From: Gracilariopsis chorda
Taxonomy: Eukaryota; Rhodophyta; Florideophyceae; Gracilariales; Gracilariaceae
Length of the DNA: 64,000 nt
Reading direction: 5' to 3'
Assembly (NCBI GenBank): GCA_003194525.1
Contig: NBIV01000082.1
Location: 186,001-250,000 of the forward strand
A program made the translations under genes and the position numbers. The notes beneath the pieces were generated by a model, which was given only the letters and a program-made list of their open reading frames with translations, was not told the DNA's origin and ran no database searches. Below, one piece after another: positions 1-14,755 of the stretch (the first letter of the stretch is position 1; each line of letters opens with the position of its first letter).

Positions 1-2
1 TC

Positions 3-644
3 TCCTTATGCATTGCCTCTCTCTTTTTGGGCTCCTGGCTTACGTATGCTCTCGTTTCAGCGTATCGGGTAGGACTGACACCCCACGAGCTGCTGTGCGC
101 CCGTGATATGTATGAGAACGGTCATTTGCAAATGATCTACTATATCAATATGTTCTTCAAGGTTTGGGAATTCTTAGACACTTTTCTTCTCGCCTTGCGA
201 AAGAAACCAATCGCGTTCCTACACGCCTATCACCATGGCGCCACCCTCTTCCTCACTTGGAACCAGCTCATTGAGCACTCGAGTCCGCAATGGGTGCCCA
301 TCGTTATCAACCTCTGGGTTCACGTGCTTATGTACTACTACTACGCCATGTCTGCTTTGAGAATTCGAATTTGGTGGAAGAAATATCTTACCACGCTGCA
401 GATAGTGCAGTTTATTATTGACGTCAGCGCCGTTGGTTACGCCTATACTTCGTTCATTTCATCTGGGTTCGATAGCAACGTCTGCTACGGAACGACCAGA
501 GGCGCTCTGGTTGGCTTGGGCATTCTCACTTCCTATCTCCTTCTATTCATTAGATTTTATGTTCAGACGTACAAGAAACCTCGAAAACCGGTCAGGGCAA
601 CGGTATCCACTGAAGACCAAACTGAAACGAAGAAGGCGCAATAG
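3..644 (+). CDS. ELO-family very-long-chain fatty acid elongase, 3' part
   Basis: This is the C-terminal part of an ELO-type 3-ketoacyl-CoA synthase, the condensing enzyme that extends long or polyunsaturated acyl-CoA by two carbons from malonyl-CoA in the ER membrane. The frame is open to the left edge, so the true start lies outside the window. Counting from the TTG codon at 27, the ELO signatures appear in order: KVWEFLDT (45-52), the catalytic histidine box HAYHH (66-70), HVLMYYYYA (99-107) and TTLQIVQF (122-129). Hydrophobic segments surround them. The protein ends in KKAQ, which fits the dilysine KKxx retrieval signal expected of an ER enzyme. It is convergent with the helicase gene downstream. 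Substrate chain length cannot be read from this fragment. Confidence 0.95.
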   Translation, partial: SLCIASLFLGSWLTYALVSAYRVGLTPHELLCARDMYENGHLQMIYYINMFFKVWEFLDTFLLALRKKPIAFLHAYHHGATLFLTWNQLIEHSSPQWVPIVINLWVHVLMYYYYAMSALRIRIWWKKYLTTLQIVQFIIDVSAVGYAYTSFISSGFDSNVCYGTTRGALVGLGILTSYLLLFIRFYVQTYKKPRKPVRATVSTEDQTETKKAQ

Positions 645-1551
645 TTGCGTAGTGAAGTGGAGAACATCGTTCGCACTGCTTTGCACTATTGCGCTTTGCG
701 AAGTGCTCTCATCGGCGTAGTCCTAGCCACAGCGCGTAGCGTAGCCTCTGTTTTACCCGAAGCGACGTACAGATATATGATACAAGTGCAACACGCGAGG
801 GTGTTTTGCTTTGTTTTTGCCTTGCCGTAAGGGACATATAGTGCTCTGTGCGCTCTGGAAAGGTGTTTGTACTTTGGAAACGAAGGTGCCAAACAGGCAC
901 TCTTTGCCTTCCCGAAGCGAGCAGCATGCGTGTGCTTTTTGGACACCATGGGAACCCGTCGCATTGGTAGCAGTTAATTCTCTAGCGCGAGCTCTTCCTT
1001 TTTCGTTTCTGCGAGCTCAAAAAGGTTCTTCCGAGTTTTTTCGATGGTCTTTCTGAGAAGCCATTCGTCTAGTAAGCGTCACAATACAGTTTTGATAAAG
1101 AAGTTCCTACGTAAGTAGACAACAAGTCGATTGATCGTTGGTGTTTTCGACATTACCATTTACTCTGACAATTTTTTCGTGCAACTACGAGCGTACTCAG
1201 CTAAGGCACTCAATAGATTTGTGAACATAATAAAGGAAAAGCACCCATGCTCCCTCAAATAGGACCTCGGCATCAAGATGACAAGTGCAGGTGAAAGGAA
1301 CGCTTTCCAAAAAGACACTCGGCCCTTTACAACAGCCTCAAGTACGATACAGAAAAGTTCTGTTCTTGTGCTATATGTACAACTTCAACTTGAACGGTGC
1401 ATGATCTGCACCGTCAAGTGAGCCGCGGACCTTGATTCGAAATACAAGAATGATTGAATCAAAGACGCAGATGTATGACACGCCGGTGATTCGTGATGGG
1501 AACTCTTTGCTCGTGAAAGTTCTCATTTGAAGAACTTTGTCATGCCCTGAA
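645..1551. other. Intergenic region between two convergent genes
   Basis: Both flanking genes end here, so the region should hold two 3' UTRs. It is T-rich near 1000-1060 and has an AATAAA-like stretch near 1228-1235. No protein with recognisable features is visible on either strand. Confidence 0.6.
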
Positions 1552-4889
<3,338 letters not shown>

Positions 4890-4918
4890 CCCCCCCCCCC
4901 CCCCCCCCCCCCCCCCCC
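4890..4918. repeat. 29-nt uninterrupted poly-C (poly-G in the mRNA)
   Basis: A homopolymer of 29 C on the plus strand ends two bases short of the permease stop codon. If the mRNA extends normally, its 3' UTR would begin with a G29 tract, able to stack into G-quadruplex structure. Exact length may be affected by sequencing slippage. Confidence 0.9.
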
Positions 4919-4920
4919 GT

Positions 4921-6588
4921 CTAATCGCTTTGCTCCCCAGATTCCATCGTGTCCATGTCCAAGTCCCGTCTCATCAGCTTCATTTTCTTGAAGTCGCTCG
5001 ACGAAACGTCCGCACCTTCCTCCGGCAGAATCAGGTTCAGCACCACCGCCGTGATCGTCCCAATGGAGTACCCCGTGTCCACAATCATCACCACGCCCTG
5101 TCTCAGGTACTCCACCACCTCGTTCTTGGCGGGCGGGATGAACTCGGTGAACACGTCGTCAACCATCTCAACGCCCAGACCCAGCCCCAGAGACGCCGTC
5201 AGAATGAACCTCATGCGCCGATCCCATTGCACACCCGACAAGATGCGCAGCCCAGACACCGCCACGCTGGCAAACAGAAACGTGGTCATCCCTCCGAGCA
5301 CCGCCTCGGGCAACGCCACAAACACCCCTCCCAGCTTGCCAATCACTCCCATCACAATCAGCCACATGGCGCCCCACACGCCGGCAAGCCGACTCGCCGT
5401 GCGCGTCATCGAGATCACCCCGTTGTTCTGCGAAAACGTGATCGTCGGTGACGATGTCAGCAACGCCGCCAGCAGCGAGTTGAGCCCGTCGGCCAGCAAC
5501 CCGCCCTGAATCCTACTTTCGAACTGCTCCCCCTCCGTCTCCACGCGCGACACCTCGCACGACGCCGTCACGTCGCCAATCGCCTCCACCGCGGAGATGG
5601 CAAACGCGATCATGACCGGAATCAGCGCGGGCCCGTAAAAGCCCAGCTTGAAGCGGCGCACCAACGGAAACGTGAACAGCGGTGCGTCCGCTATGGACTG
5701 CGTGTTCAAGTAGCCCAGCGCGGCGGACAGAACGATGCCCGCAATCAAGCCAATCATCACCTGCGTGTTGCGCATGAACGGCGAGCCGAACAACTCGGTC
5801 AGAATGATGATTGAAAACACAAAAAACCCCAGTCCAATCCATCGCGCATGGCCAGCAGGAAATTGCTGCGGCGCCTGGCCTCCCCGCCAATTGAAGAGGC
5901 CCACCTTGATGAGTGAAGTGCCAATAATGAGCACGGTGGTGCCGGTGACTACCGGGGGAAATGCCTTCCGAAGCGTGTGGTGCGGGATGAAGGAGAGCGC
6001 AATCTCGACGAGCGAGCCGACCATGACGGTGCCCAGCCACCTTCCGTACGCATCCGGACACGGCACGCCGTCCTGACAAAAGTCGGAGTCGCGCAAAGTG
6101 GCAAACATGGCCTGCGCAATGGGCAGGAAGGTGAAGGAGACGCCGGACATGGATAGCAGCCCGGTGCCAATCCAGTAGCCCTTGAAGAGACGGAAACGCA
6201 TGATCTGGATGAGCGTCATGAGGCCGGAGATAGTGAGGGCCGAGGAGGTGAGGTAGGCGCGGTCGGAGGCCTCCAGGCTGAGATCGATGGCGAGCAGGCG
6301 AGGCACGGTGATGATGCCGGCGACCATGGCGAGGGCGTGCTGGAAGCCCATGAGCAGGCCGACGACGATGGGCAGACGCTCGTTGACGGAGAAGAAGATG
6401 GAAGGCGTAGCGGTGCGCCACGAGGGAGTGCAGGGGATACGGGGCATGCAAAGCGCGGTGTAGTCATAATCACCGAAAACGACGTCGACCAAGTTGCGAG
6501 ATTGGGGTGCGGGCGGCGATTGTGGGAGTGGCGCGGGGGGAGAGGGGGGCGGGGGGGTGGGTGCGTGCGGCTGGGATGGAGCGCTCAT
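4921..6588 (-). CDS. NAT/NCS2 purine permease, UapA-like (xanthine/urate)
   Basis: Proton-coupled nucleobase transporter of the nucleobase-ascorbate (NCS2) family, 555 residues, a usual length. The N-terminal ~30 residues are Pro/Ser-rich and cytosolic. Family landmarks are present: the TM1 Gln-His pair in MGFQHALAM (83-84), the TM8 acidic motif EAIGDVTA (335-342) holding the Glu that binds substrate in UapA, and the TM10 NAT signature QNNGVISMTR (387-396), which matches [QEP]-N-x-G-x4-T-[RKG]. The signature closely resembles that of fungal xanthine/urate carriers, so xanthine or urate is the likeliest substrate. About a dozen hydrophobic segments are visible. There is no intron. It likely works in plasma-membrane purine uptake for nitrogen scavenging. 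Specificity is inference from motif similarity. Confidence 0.93.
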   Translation of the reverse strand: MSAPSQPHAPTPPPPSPPAPLPQSPPAPQSRNLVDVVFGDYDYTALCMPRIPCTPSWRTATPSIFFSVNERLPIVVGLLMGFQHALAMVAGIITVPRLLAIDLSLEASDRAYLTSSALTISGLMTLIQIMRFRLFKGYWIGTGLLSMSGVSFTFLPIAQAMFATLRDSDFCQDGVPCPDAYGRWLGTVMVGSLVEIALSFIPHHTLRKAFPPVVTGTTVLIIGTSLIKVGLFNWRGGQAPQQFPAGHARWIGLGFFVFSIIILTELFGSPFMRNTQVMIGLIAGIVLSAALGYLNTQSIADAPLFTFPLVRRFKLGFYGPALIPVMIAFAISAVEAIGDVTASCEVSRVETEGEQFESRIQGGLLADGLNSLLAALLTSSPTITFSQNNGVISMTRTASRLAGVWGAMWLIVMGVIGKLGGVFVALPEAVLGGMTTFLFASVAVSGLRILSGVQWDRRMRFILTASLGLGLGVEMVDDVFTEFIPPAKNEVVEYLRQGVVMIVDTGYSIGTITAVVLNLILPEEGADVSSSDFKKMKLMRRDLDMDTMESGEQSD

Positions 6589-9328
6589 GGCGGAGAATGG
6601 TGAGGGTGAGGGCGGGTTTGGGGGGAGAACGGAGACCGAGAAGGTTTTGCGGGATCATAAGAGATGGGAGAGGGGGGAGCGCCCTTTTTGTTTGGGTTTG
6701 GAGAGGGCGGAGCTCGGGCGGCGGGTGGGGGGGCGGAACTGCGGTGGGTGACGTGCGCGTATGTAAGTAGATGGGCGACGCCACAGCGACGCCACACGCA
6801 ACGGCGCGCGACGCGTGCGGGGGACGTGCGCCGTGTGGCGTCACGCCGTGCTGTGAGCCGCATGACGTAAAGTGCAGTGCGCACTGCGCAGCCGGTTGCG
6901 CGTCACCGGTGCCGCGCGCCGGTAAACGATCGGCTTGCGTTCGCGGCGCGCGCTCTGGCCCGCGGAATAATGCGCCAACGCGCTCGCCTCCTTTGCTCGC
7001 GCCGCGCGTTGGCGCACATCTGCCGTTGCTTTCATCATCATGCACCCGCCATTCCATTCCCCGCCCCGTCCCCTCATCAGCGAACACTTGCCACCCTTTT
7101 TTGGCGCACCTGCCCAACCCATCTACTGATTGGTTCTCAGCCCTTCCACTGCAGTCAACTTGAACACAGCTCACCTCAATTACATCAATGGCTACCGTGC
7201 CACCCAGTCAGCACCCAGATACTCACTGCTGCCACTCGCGACACCCGGCTCCTTCTCTAAATCCACACAGCCCCCATTTTGAAATACTTTACTTCACCAT
7301 CCTCTCTTCTACAACTCATGGCCCACAATCCTGCCCTTTTCGTATCCCACACTTCTGCCTGTGTTCGACCACTTAAACCTGCTGCGCCCATTTCAAACTA
7401 TACTTCTTTCATTCCAAATTGCAGAAACACGCACCTGTTACATATTGCTGACCAATACCACCTGCCATGATCTTGAGTCACTCCGTATTTTCTCTTAAAA
7501 GTACTTGCAACAAATTACGTCACCGTACAGCCTGTTAGCACTTTGGCAATTTTTCATTTCGTGACAATTGGCGTTTTTCGTACCCTCAGGCGTATTGACT
7601 GGACGCCAGATTACGCGGTCCCAACTGACCACCGACACCTCGGACGACCGCCAAGCAGCCTTCCCGAACAGGGTGGCCTGCTCCTACATCGAGATTTTGG
7701 CCAGCCCAGTGTGGGCGCCATCACGGGACGGTGACGCAGGTGGCCAAACATTTGTAATAATAAAAGCCAAAAGGGTGCTCTTCGTAGCTAAAAGCCCGAA
7801 AACAATTTGAAAACAGCGGGATCAAAAGAACTAAACCCACTCGATGAAATAAAACAACACTAGGGAGAGCAAGAGGCTCAATCCCCAAATAAAACTTCTT
7901 AACTTCTTGTTGAAATGGCGCGCAACCCAAGAATTATGTCAAGGATTACTAAGGGTCAGACCCTCGGCTTCCGTTCAGACACTCCGGATGTGAAGTGGAT
8001 TTTGCAGCCTACCTACCTCTGCACTAACCAGAAGCAGGCGCATACAATCCTTACAGGGCTTCCCAAGGAGAGCTACTAACAGCGGGATATGCTTTCACTC
8101 TATACCCAAGCTGGCCCTTTACAGGAAAGGTTGCACGGCACGTCGCCTGCGGATAGCTTCCCGTCAAGTACTTCCGTCCGGAAATCACCAGGTCTTTCGA
8201 CCGACACCGTTATCCGAGCAAAGCTACGGTGGGGCTCACAGACGACAGAAACACCTTTGGTACACACTACTGGTCTCCTGTCCACACCTAAAGCGCTTGA
8301 AACGGTCTTAGTGACGGTACTTCCCCACTCTATTGGACAACTAGCGGCACACGCCTCACTGGTTGTTGATGATAGTTGAAGCGGCTGAAGGTTGATAGGG
8401 GGTGGGGCTTAGATGTTGGTCGATTGTTGAGGTGAGTTCATACCGAAGTCCGAAGCTCAGAACCTCTTTTTATAGTGTTTAGACGCACTACAAACGAGCC
8501 AAATACGCATTTCTATTTGCTAGTTACTCATGTGTGCGTCTAGGTTACTCCATTGGCCTCTAGAGACCTCTGGAGCTGCACACTAACCAATAATAAAGCG
8601 ACAATTTGCGCCAGCATCACTAAAATACTGTAGTCTTTGCTGGGCCAACAAAGCGTGCAATGTTCTAGACACTACTGGAACATTCTACACGTGTGTTCCA
8701 GCAATGTCTGGCACATTCCGCAACATTCGCGACCGACACCCAGCTACATTCAGGCATCTCCCGCAGCATCAAACAGTTGCCTCACTACACCGCTCCCTGC
8801 GGTTTGTAGCTTAAAGGTGCGGTGCACTTAAAATCCTTCTTTCCTACCCGATAAACCGCTTCAGGCGGATATCTTTTGTTTGAAAAGCGTTCCGCCTGCG
8901 GATGCTCACTCTCAGCCCTTGCGTCTTCTCCATGAGCTTCAGTCACCTGATCAGGATGTACCAGTACGGCGAAGCCATGCAGATAAACTGTCACAACTCT
9001 ATTTTTCGTTCTAATTGTCGAACAAATCCTATAGTAGACCACAAATATGTCGAAGCCGCACCAATCAACGCAGTCGATGGTAAAAAAATTATTAACATCC
9101 CGCGGCGCGCCCTCCACAGCTTTTCTACTGCATATTACTGCATTTCAATTCCGGTTTTTAATGGGTCTCAGACCAAATGGCTTATGGCCGACTACTATTT
9201 GTCTTCCAAACTGTATTTTCGCTATACGCAATGCCCAAAAAAGGGTGCTTTAACGGAAAGGATAGACAAAAAACTGTTACATTCGCGCAGGTGAGTGTTC
9301 CAACGACACAAAAAATAACGCAGAAGCT
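6589..9328. other. Permease promoter region and unassigned sequence
   Basis: From 6589 to about 7060 the DNA is very GC-rich and should hold the permease promoter. From 7100 on the composition drops and no recognisable protein is seen. Small reading frames exist (54 codons from 7915, 96 codons from 8089), but neither resembles a family I know. A perfect 8-bp inverted repeat (CTGGAACA/TGTTCCAG) lies at about 8671-8703. I see no RNA gene or transposon ends. Confidence 0.5.
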
Positions 9329-9666
9329 TTGCATCTCTCCGGGGCTGATGACGTAATATTTTTCTGTGCTTTTGTACGTCTTCTTCATCGCAAGTTTTTG
9401 CAGCTACCAGACCACAACGCCCGCACTGTTTCACCCGATCTTTACTCCCTTTGGCATCTGACAAGCTTTATTTCGATAGAACTGTTTGCCGATTGTATAA
9501 ATGAGAGTGGGGCGCTTCTTTTTTATTGCAGTTCTGACATTGATGACCGCTTATTTGGATCATCTGGAAGGTGTGAAGAAGTGGAGGGATGTGTAGAAGG
9601 CGCAGGGGTCAACCCACCGTTCGATCAGCATTTCATTAAGAAGGTCGGAACACATTTGAAACAAAC

Positions 9667-10446
9667 GTGCGTAAACCCCAACCGTACTGTCGCTGCGCTC
9701 TTCTACCTCTATCAAAATCATATGGTGTCGAAAGCTTTACAAACCAGATTTCTTCGCAAGCTGTGCTGCTAGTAAAGATACCTCCCGGTTGCGTTTCATT
9801 CAAGTCACAAGAAAGTTTCTTTGCGACGCATTTGCCTCCTAGAGGTCACGGATTCCAGCCGCTTGGAATTGTTATATGGCGAAACCGCGACTATCTGCTT
9901 AAGAATCCTCCCCCAGCAGACGTCAAAATACTGTACATGACTTGGATAGCGGAATCTTGTCACAGACCGTCCTCAGTTGAGCTAATACTGTCTGGTTTCC
10001 GAATTGCTTTTCCGGCAGAACTTCGCAGCAACACTAGCCATTCTAATGAACTTCGAGGCTTTTTTTTCAGACTTTGGACCTACGTAATGCAATGCACTGC
10101 GTACATGTCTAATCCTATCCGTGGATTTCGACTACGGAGTCCTCCGTCATTCGGCTATCGGAATCTCTTGGAGAGGCTGGAGAGGAGGCAGAGGGTCTCT
10201 CTTCCACTAGGTGCCTGCCAACCTCACCTCCTCTTCGCGACTGATCTGCAGCAGCCGTGGCATGCACCCCCTCATTCATTAAAATACGATTGCTGCAGAG
10301 CCTGCGCTGCAAGAACAATCGATACAATGGAGTGTTCTCCTTCGACAAGAGCAACGCATGGTGCTGCAATCCCCCTTGTATCTGCATATGCTAACAACCG
10401 AGCTTATTTCTTTCTGAAGAGCAGTTACATTCTGCTCTTTCTCTAG
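9667..10446 (+). CDS. Uncharacterised 259-codon open frame
   Basis: A 780-bp frame that is long for chance at this composition, overlapping a second frame (9329-9772) on the same strand. The product is Ser/Arg/Leu-rich with several Cys, but no domain, signal peptide or repeat is evident. It lies just past the 3' end of the DUF6589-like locus and runs opposite to it. It may be a chance frame or part of that element. No function is proposed. Confidence 0.2.
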   Translation: MRKPQPYCRCALLPLSKSYGVESFTNQISSQAVLLVKIPPGCVSFKSQESFFATHLPPRGHGFQPLGIVIWRNRDYLLKNPPPADVKILYMTWIAESCHRPSSVELILSGFRIAFPAELRSNTSHSNELRGFFFRLWTYVMQCTAYMSNPIRGFRLRSPPSFGYRNLLERLERRQRVSLPLGACQPHLLFATDLQQPWHAPPHSLKYDCCRACAARTIDTMECSPSTRATHGAAIPLVSAYANNRAYFFLKSSYILLFL

Positions 10447-10467
10447 AACCATGGTCCCGTTTTGTGT

Positions 10468-11106
10468 TTATCCCCATTCGATGCTGCAGCCACCCATTTT
10501 AGCAGCAGACGAATCGTCTGCTTCTGCATCATTCCAATACTTTCCAACAACAAAATTAACTCTTCTAGATTGAAGAGCAATGTGTTGGGCTGGTGGAACC
10601 AGCCCCGCAACTAAAGTTGCGTTGTCCGATACAAATCGGCAAGCATCCTTTTTCCAATCTGGTGTTCCGACAAGGAACGGAGAAGCAAATATCTTCTTCA
10701 ATTCTCTGATCATATCTTCTTCCTCCATCGCTTGTAGCCGTACCTTCTCTCTCAGATCCCTCGCCAGTTCTTCCTTCTCTTGAACGGATCTTAATTCTGT
10801 TAAATCTTTTCTGCTGAAGTATGAGAGTGTCATGAGAGTCTCAAACCTTTTGACATTTCCAGACCCATCCAGATGGCCCATGTGTCGTTTATGGAGCATA
10901 TAAGTCCGTAGATATGTGCCGTGCGTGATACCAAACGTTTCTGGGGTAAAAGCGCATCCAGCGAATCTGATTATGATGGACAAAGTAAAGGTTGAAACCC
11001 CGGCGGACTCGACCTTTGAAACTATTTCTCCGATGTCAAAGACTATTTCCCCAAGAACGTGAAACGCCTTCTTCCCTCTCAAGCAAGCAGCCATGCAAAG
11101 AATCAT
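10468..11106 (-). pseudogene. C-terminal part of the same locus
   Basis: The frame encodes 212 residues. Residues ~95-140 form a charged, probably coiled-coil helix (repeated Glu/Lys/Arg with EKEELARDLREKVRLQAMEE). It lies at the 3' end of the DUF6589-like locus and may be its C-terminal domain. No family was recognised. Confidence 0.3.
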
Positions 11107-12464
11107 GAGTACGTCAGTATCATTGGATACAAAAGCGTGGCAGAAATCTCTTCCGTTTTAATTGTTCCTCCCCTCGGCAAGTAATGGCAGCACGAAGTTC
11201 TTGAACGAGGAGACGAATCTGGTTTCCGACTCCCCGTGCCTAATATCTCGAGTGCATACCTGCAATCCGTTTGACTGGGAAAAGAAGATAACTCTTGACC
11301 TCGGCAAATGACAAAAGCCTCTGTGGAGAGGGCTCTTCTCGGAGGTTCTCCCCATCCTTTTCTCCCCACAAAGATTCCCATAGACCAAGCTGGCTGTTTT
11401 GGTGTCTTTTCCTCTTCAAAAGAAGTATCTCCGTAGGACGAGAACTATCTATAGGAAACTCTGCGAAGATGTCCTCCGCTTTCGTTCCGACAAGGTCTGG
11501 TTCAAACGAAAAACAGCCTCTATGAAGATACACCTGTAGAACACGGCCTCTGTCGGATACGTTCTTCATTGCAGAAATTGCCCCACATATCAAATGTAGA
11601 CTCGCGAGGCGATCGCGGTTGTACCGACACGACAGAAAATATGTCCAAGGCACATTGAGCCTTTGTGCAGTAGAGGAATCCTGTGACGCTTGCTCTCGTG
11701 GTCCGTCGCAAGACCAGATCTAGAAACGTCGGGCCGGTGATGTCCTCCGGCCTTTTGTCTTATGACGAGACTAGGTTCATCTATATGGAGATGAAGCTGT
11801 CTTAGATAGTTTCCTCTAGACCCGTTTGTCCAAGGTTGCAAGAAAGTCTTCATTTTCGTGACTGTCACATCGAACAGTGTAGTCCCTGGATTACCATCGT
11901 TTCCTCGTTTCCATATACATTTCATGACATCGATCATCACATATCGCACTTGCGGGAAATGAAAGTCGTAAATTTACGCAGACACTGCGCGCGTGTCATG
12001 CCCTTGTACGTTTCTTCCAGGTGTGCAGTCTCCCGGAAAGAACTTGTGCTGCACTCCAAGTCGCCCGCAAGAGGCGGGGGCTGGCGTAAGATAAGCTCCA
12101 GGAAGCGAGCCATGCGGCTCTTATTAGAGTGTCTAATATATCCGTTCTCCATCCGATACGCATCTGCGAGTGGAGATACGAGATGGCGTGAGTCGTGCAG
12201 AGTCGTCCACCTATTTCTTATGTTTTCGGCTCCTACGACGTGTCCTTGACCATCTGCAGCCCTTTCTGCAATAGTTAGTGTCGTCAATGCTCTCGATACA
12301 CCATGCCGCCGATCAGCAAGCTGTTTCTCGTAACTGGTACGACTCATTCTACCTTTTGAGTAACTTGAAGCCTTTGCTTCCATGACCACTCCTGCCGGTG
12401 GAATGACCCTTCGCCTTGTCCAAGGTCCTTTAAATCGCTTCCCTCCGAAGTGAATATCTATGTC

Positions 12465-13043
12465 TTATTTCGAGAGCCGACCAAAAAAATCTGGGAAGAT
12501 AGGAGAAGCATGGAGTTCAGCAGATTTACGACCTTGTGAGCGTACGTCAAGAATTCTTTGCTGCGCTGGCATGATTTCCAAGTCTTGAGGTTCCTCTGCA
12601 AAAACGTTTCGAAGACGGTGACAGCTTCTGTGGTCCGAGCCAAGGCAAGAACGCTCTCTCATAAGCCTCAGAAGGCAATCCACAGTTCTCCATTGACCCG
12701 CATTACGGTCATACATGTCTGTGGGGCTCTTTGCGTTGTGTTTCCCATTTCCAGCAGTCGCAGTTCCGTGACCACGGCTCGCTCCGACTACGCTTTGAAG
12801 CATCGAGCGAGCTTTCAAGACATCAAGAAGCCAGGATGCGGTGTGTTGTAAGTGCGGAAGCGATGATGTGCTGAGACGTTTCACCTGACGTATGATGAGC
12901 ATTTCTACACTCTCATCCAGGTGTACATAAGTCCAGCTGCGGCGGTCGTAGTTTACCTCAATTTGACTTGTGAAAGAAGGTAGTCTGGCCACAGGCGCAC
13001 CAGGTTTGTCTTGGAATAGGTCGTAGAATACAACTCTTGGCAT
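12465..13043 (-). pseudogene. Uncharacterised 192-codon frame after the DUF6589-like core
   Basis: This frame begins shortly after the preceding frame ends and starts MPRVVFYDLFQDKPG. It could be the direct continuation of the same protein or a second small gene. It has a moderate content of His and Arg, and no motif I recognise. Confidence 0.3.
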
Positions 13044-13061
13044 TATTCCTTTGAAAAACCT

Positions 13062-14755
13062 TTAAAACAGGTACAGTTCTTGGTACTTGAGATGATCGCT
13101 TGCGTGCAAGACGTCTGCAAGTGAGAGCCAGAAGTTATCGGTCAGGTGAGTATGACCAGTGCGCGAAAGAACGTGAAAACCAACAGTTGGAAGCAAGCAC
13201 GTGAAAAGCACCGTGTGGACGAAGTGCAGGCTGTATGGGTCAGAAGAGAAAAACCTGAGAACAGCCTTGCGTAGCAAGCGGCCAGCTTGAATGCTTCTGA
13301 AAGACACGTTGTCGGTTGTTTCTTGACTTTCTTGCGCATATCTCTTCGTATAAGGCAAATCACACTCAACGCAGTGGTCTGTCCCCTCAAAGTCCCATGT
13401 TGCGTCAACCACATCCGAGCAATCCACCAGAACTATGTCAGACGTGTGCATGATCTTTGCAGCGCATATATTGAACAGCACAGAACGGTTGTTGCGGGCA
13501 TGGCTGTGCTTGAGTATGATCTCAGCTTGCAAGTTCTTCAACCCTGCCTTTAACGCCATTTCTTTTAGACCCAGCCCATAAAGCATCTCTCTGCATAAAG
13601 GATATAAACACTGCTTATCGACGTGGAAAAAGCCGTGGAACGGCACCATCCACTCATGAAGTCTCAAACTGGCATCCCTGGGATCTGGTGCTTGTACGTG
13701 CTCGCGGTACGACCATCGCCAGATGTTAGAGATCATGCAATAGGTTGGTTGGTCGCCGGATATGACCACATATCTTGGAGAACCGTCCTCACCAGGCCGA
13801 ACCAAGTCACGAATCCGAGCAATTTTCGCGTGAATGGTCATGATATCACTTACTTCACAAATATCAATGAAGACGACACTCTGCTCCAGTAACGATGGAT
13901 CTTTCCTCGAAACTCCATGTTCCTTGAAGCATGAAAGGAGCATTGTCCGAAAATTGAGCCCACCGGATGCATTGCGCTACCGGCGTTATAATCGCCCAGC
14001 CTTAGTAGCCTCCCTCTTTCTGCGTAAACTTTGCCGTAAACAACGTCATAGAACGCCTGAAGTGCTTCTTTGGCATCTTTTGAAACAAGTTCGCATATGA
14101 AGTTCTCACGAGTACCCAAAACGCGTTTGGGATCTTGCCATTGTGAACCTGTCGTAAATGTCGAAGAGTTTCCATCGCGAGTATCACCCCATCTTCCTTT
14201 GCAAGGTACACCCTGAGTCGCAGTGCCACTTATAACAGGGTTCTTCTTTCCTGCAATTTTCACCGAGTGCAGTGGCATCACGTCTTAGTTGTCAATCTGT
14301 ACAGTGAGGAGACCATCCGAAAGGGGCACATCGCTCAGAGCCACACGGGGCTCGCTCTCGAGATCCGAGGCCAGTCTGTTCTTGTACCTTTCTAGCGTGT
14401 CGTATGACGTCGTAATACCGAGTGCGTTAAGGACACTGGTCCAGGAAGGAGTATTTTCAAGGATGCCAGCAATTGACATGCACTTTGTTATCGGCGCAGC
14501 ACAAGATTCAGTTCGCAAGAAGACGACTTGTTCTATTACCTTGAGGATCCCCACTGCTAGAACAGCGTCTCAAACGGAGACCTCCGTGTCCAAACTCTGG
14601 TGAAGAGATCCCAGCTGAAGTACGCTTTCGATAGAGTCGTTTGGACGGTGCTCGATGCAGTTACATACTGGAAACATGTGCAAAAGGTCCTTTTTTGCCT
14701 CTCTTGCCGTCGTTTGCCAGAACCGCAGCCAGTTAAATGAAGCCATCTCAAGCAC
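13062..14755 (-). pseudogene. DUF6589-like protein core
   Basis: The upstream part (14285-14554) contains a short helical segment with SYDTLERYK and ends in a TVQIDN-type motif; the next part (13850-14281) opens with PLHSVKIAGK; and the 293-codon part 13062-13943 carries ISGDQPT (62-68) followed by PFHGFFHVDKQ (about 101-111). The order 'SYDT.., IDN, GDQ.T, P..G.FH' is the arrangement I associate with DUF6589 proteins. A Cys/Asp-rich stretch with CSDVVDATWDFEG and CVECDLPY follows. The reading frame is interrupted several times over this span, so the copy is not intact as it stands. Molecular activity of the family is unknown to me. The assignment rests on motif spacing only. Confidence 0.45.

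Noticed and set aside
5513-6451. Second minus-strand frame within the permease
   Set aside because: Shadow frame, Arg/His/Ala-rich, overlapping the clear NAT family protein.
7915-8079. Small 54-codon frame starting MARNPRIMSRITKGQT
   Set aside because: The start looked histone- or ribosomal-like, but no family motif follows and the length is within chance.
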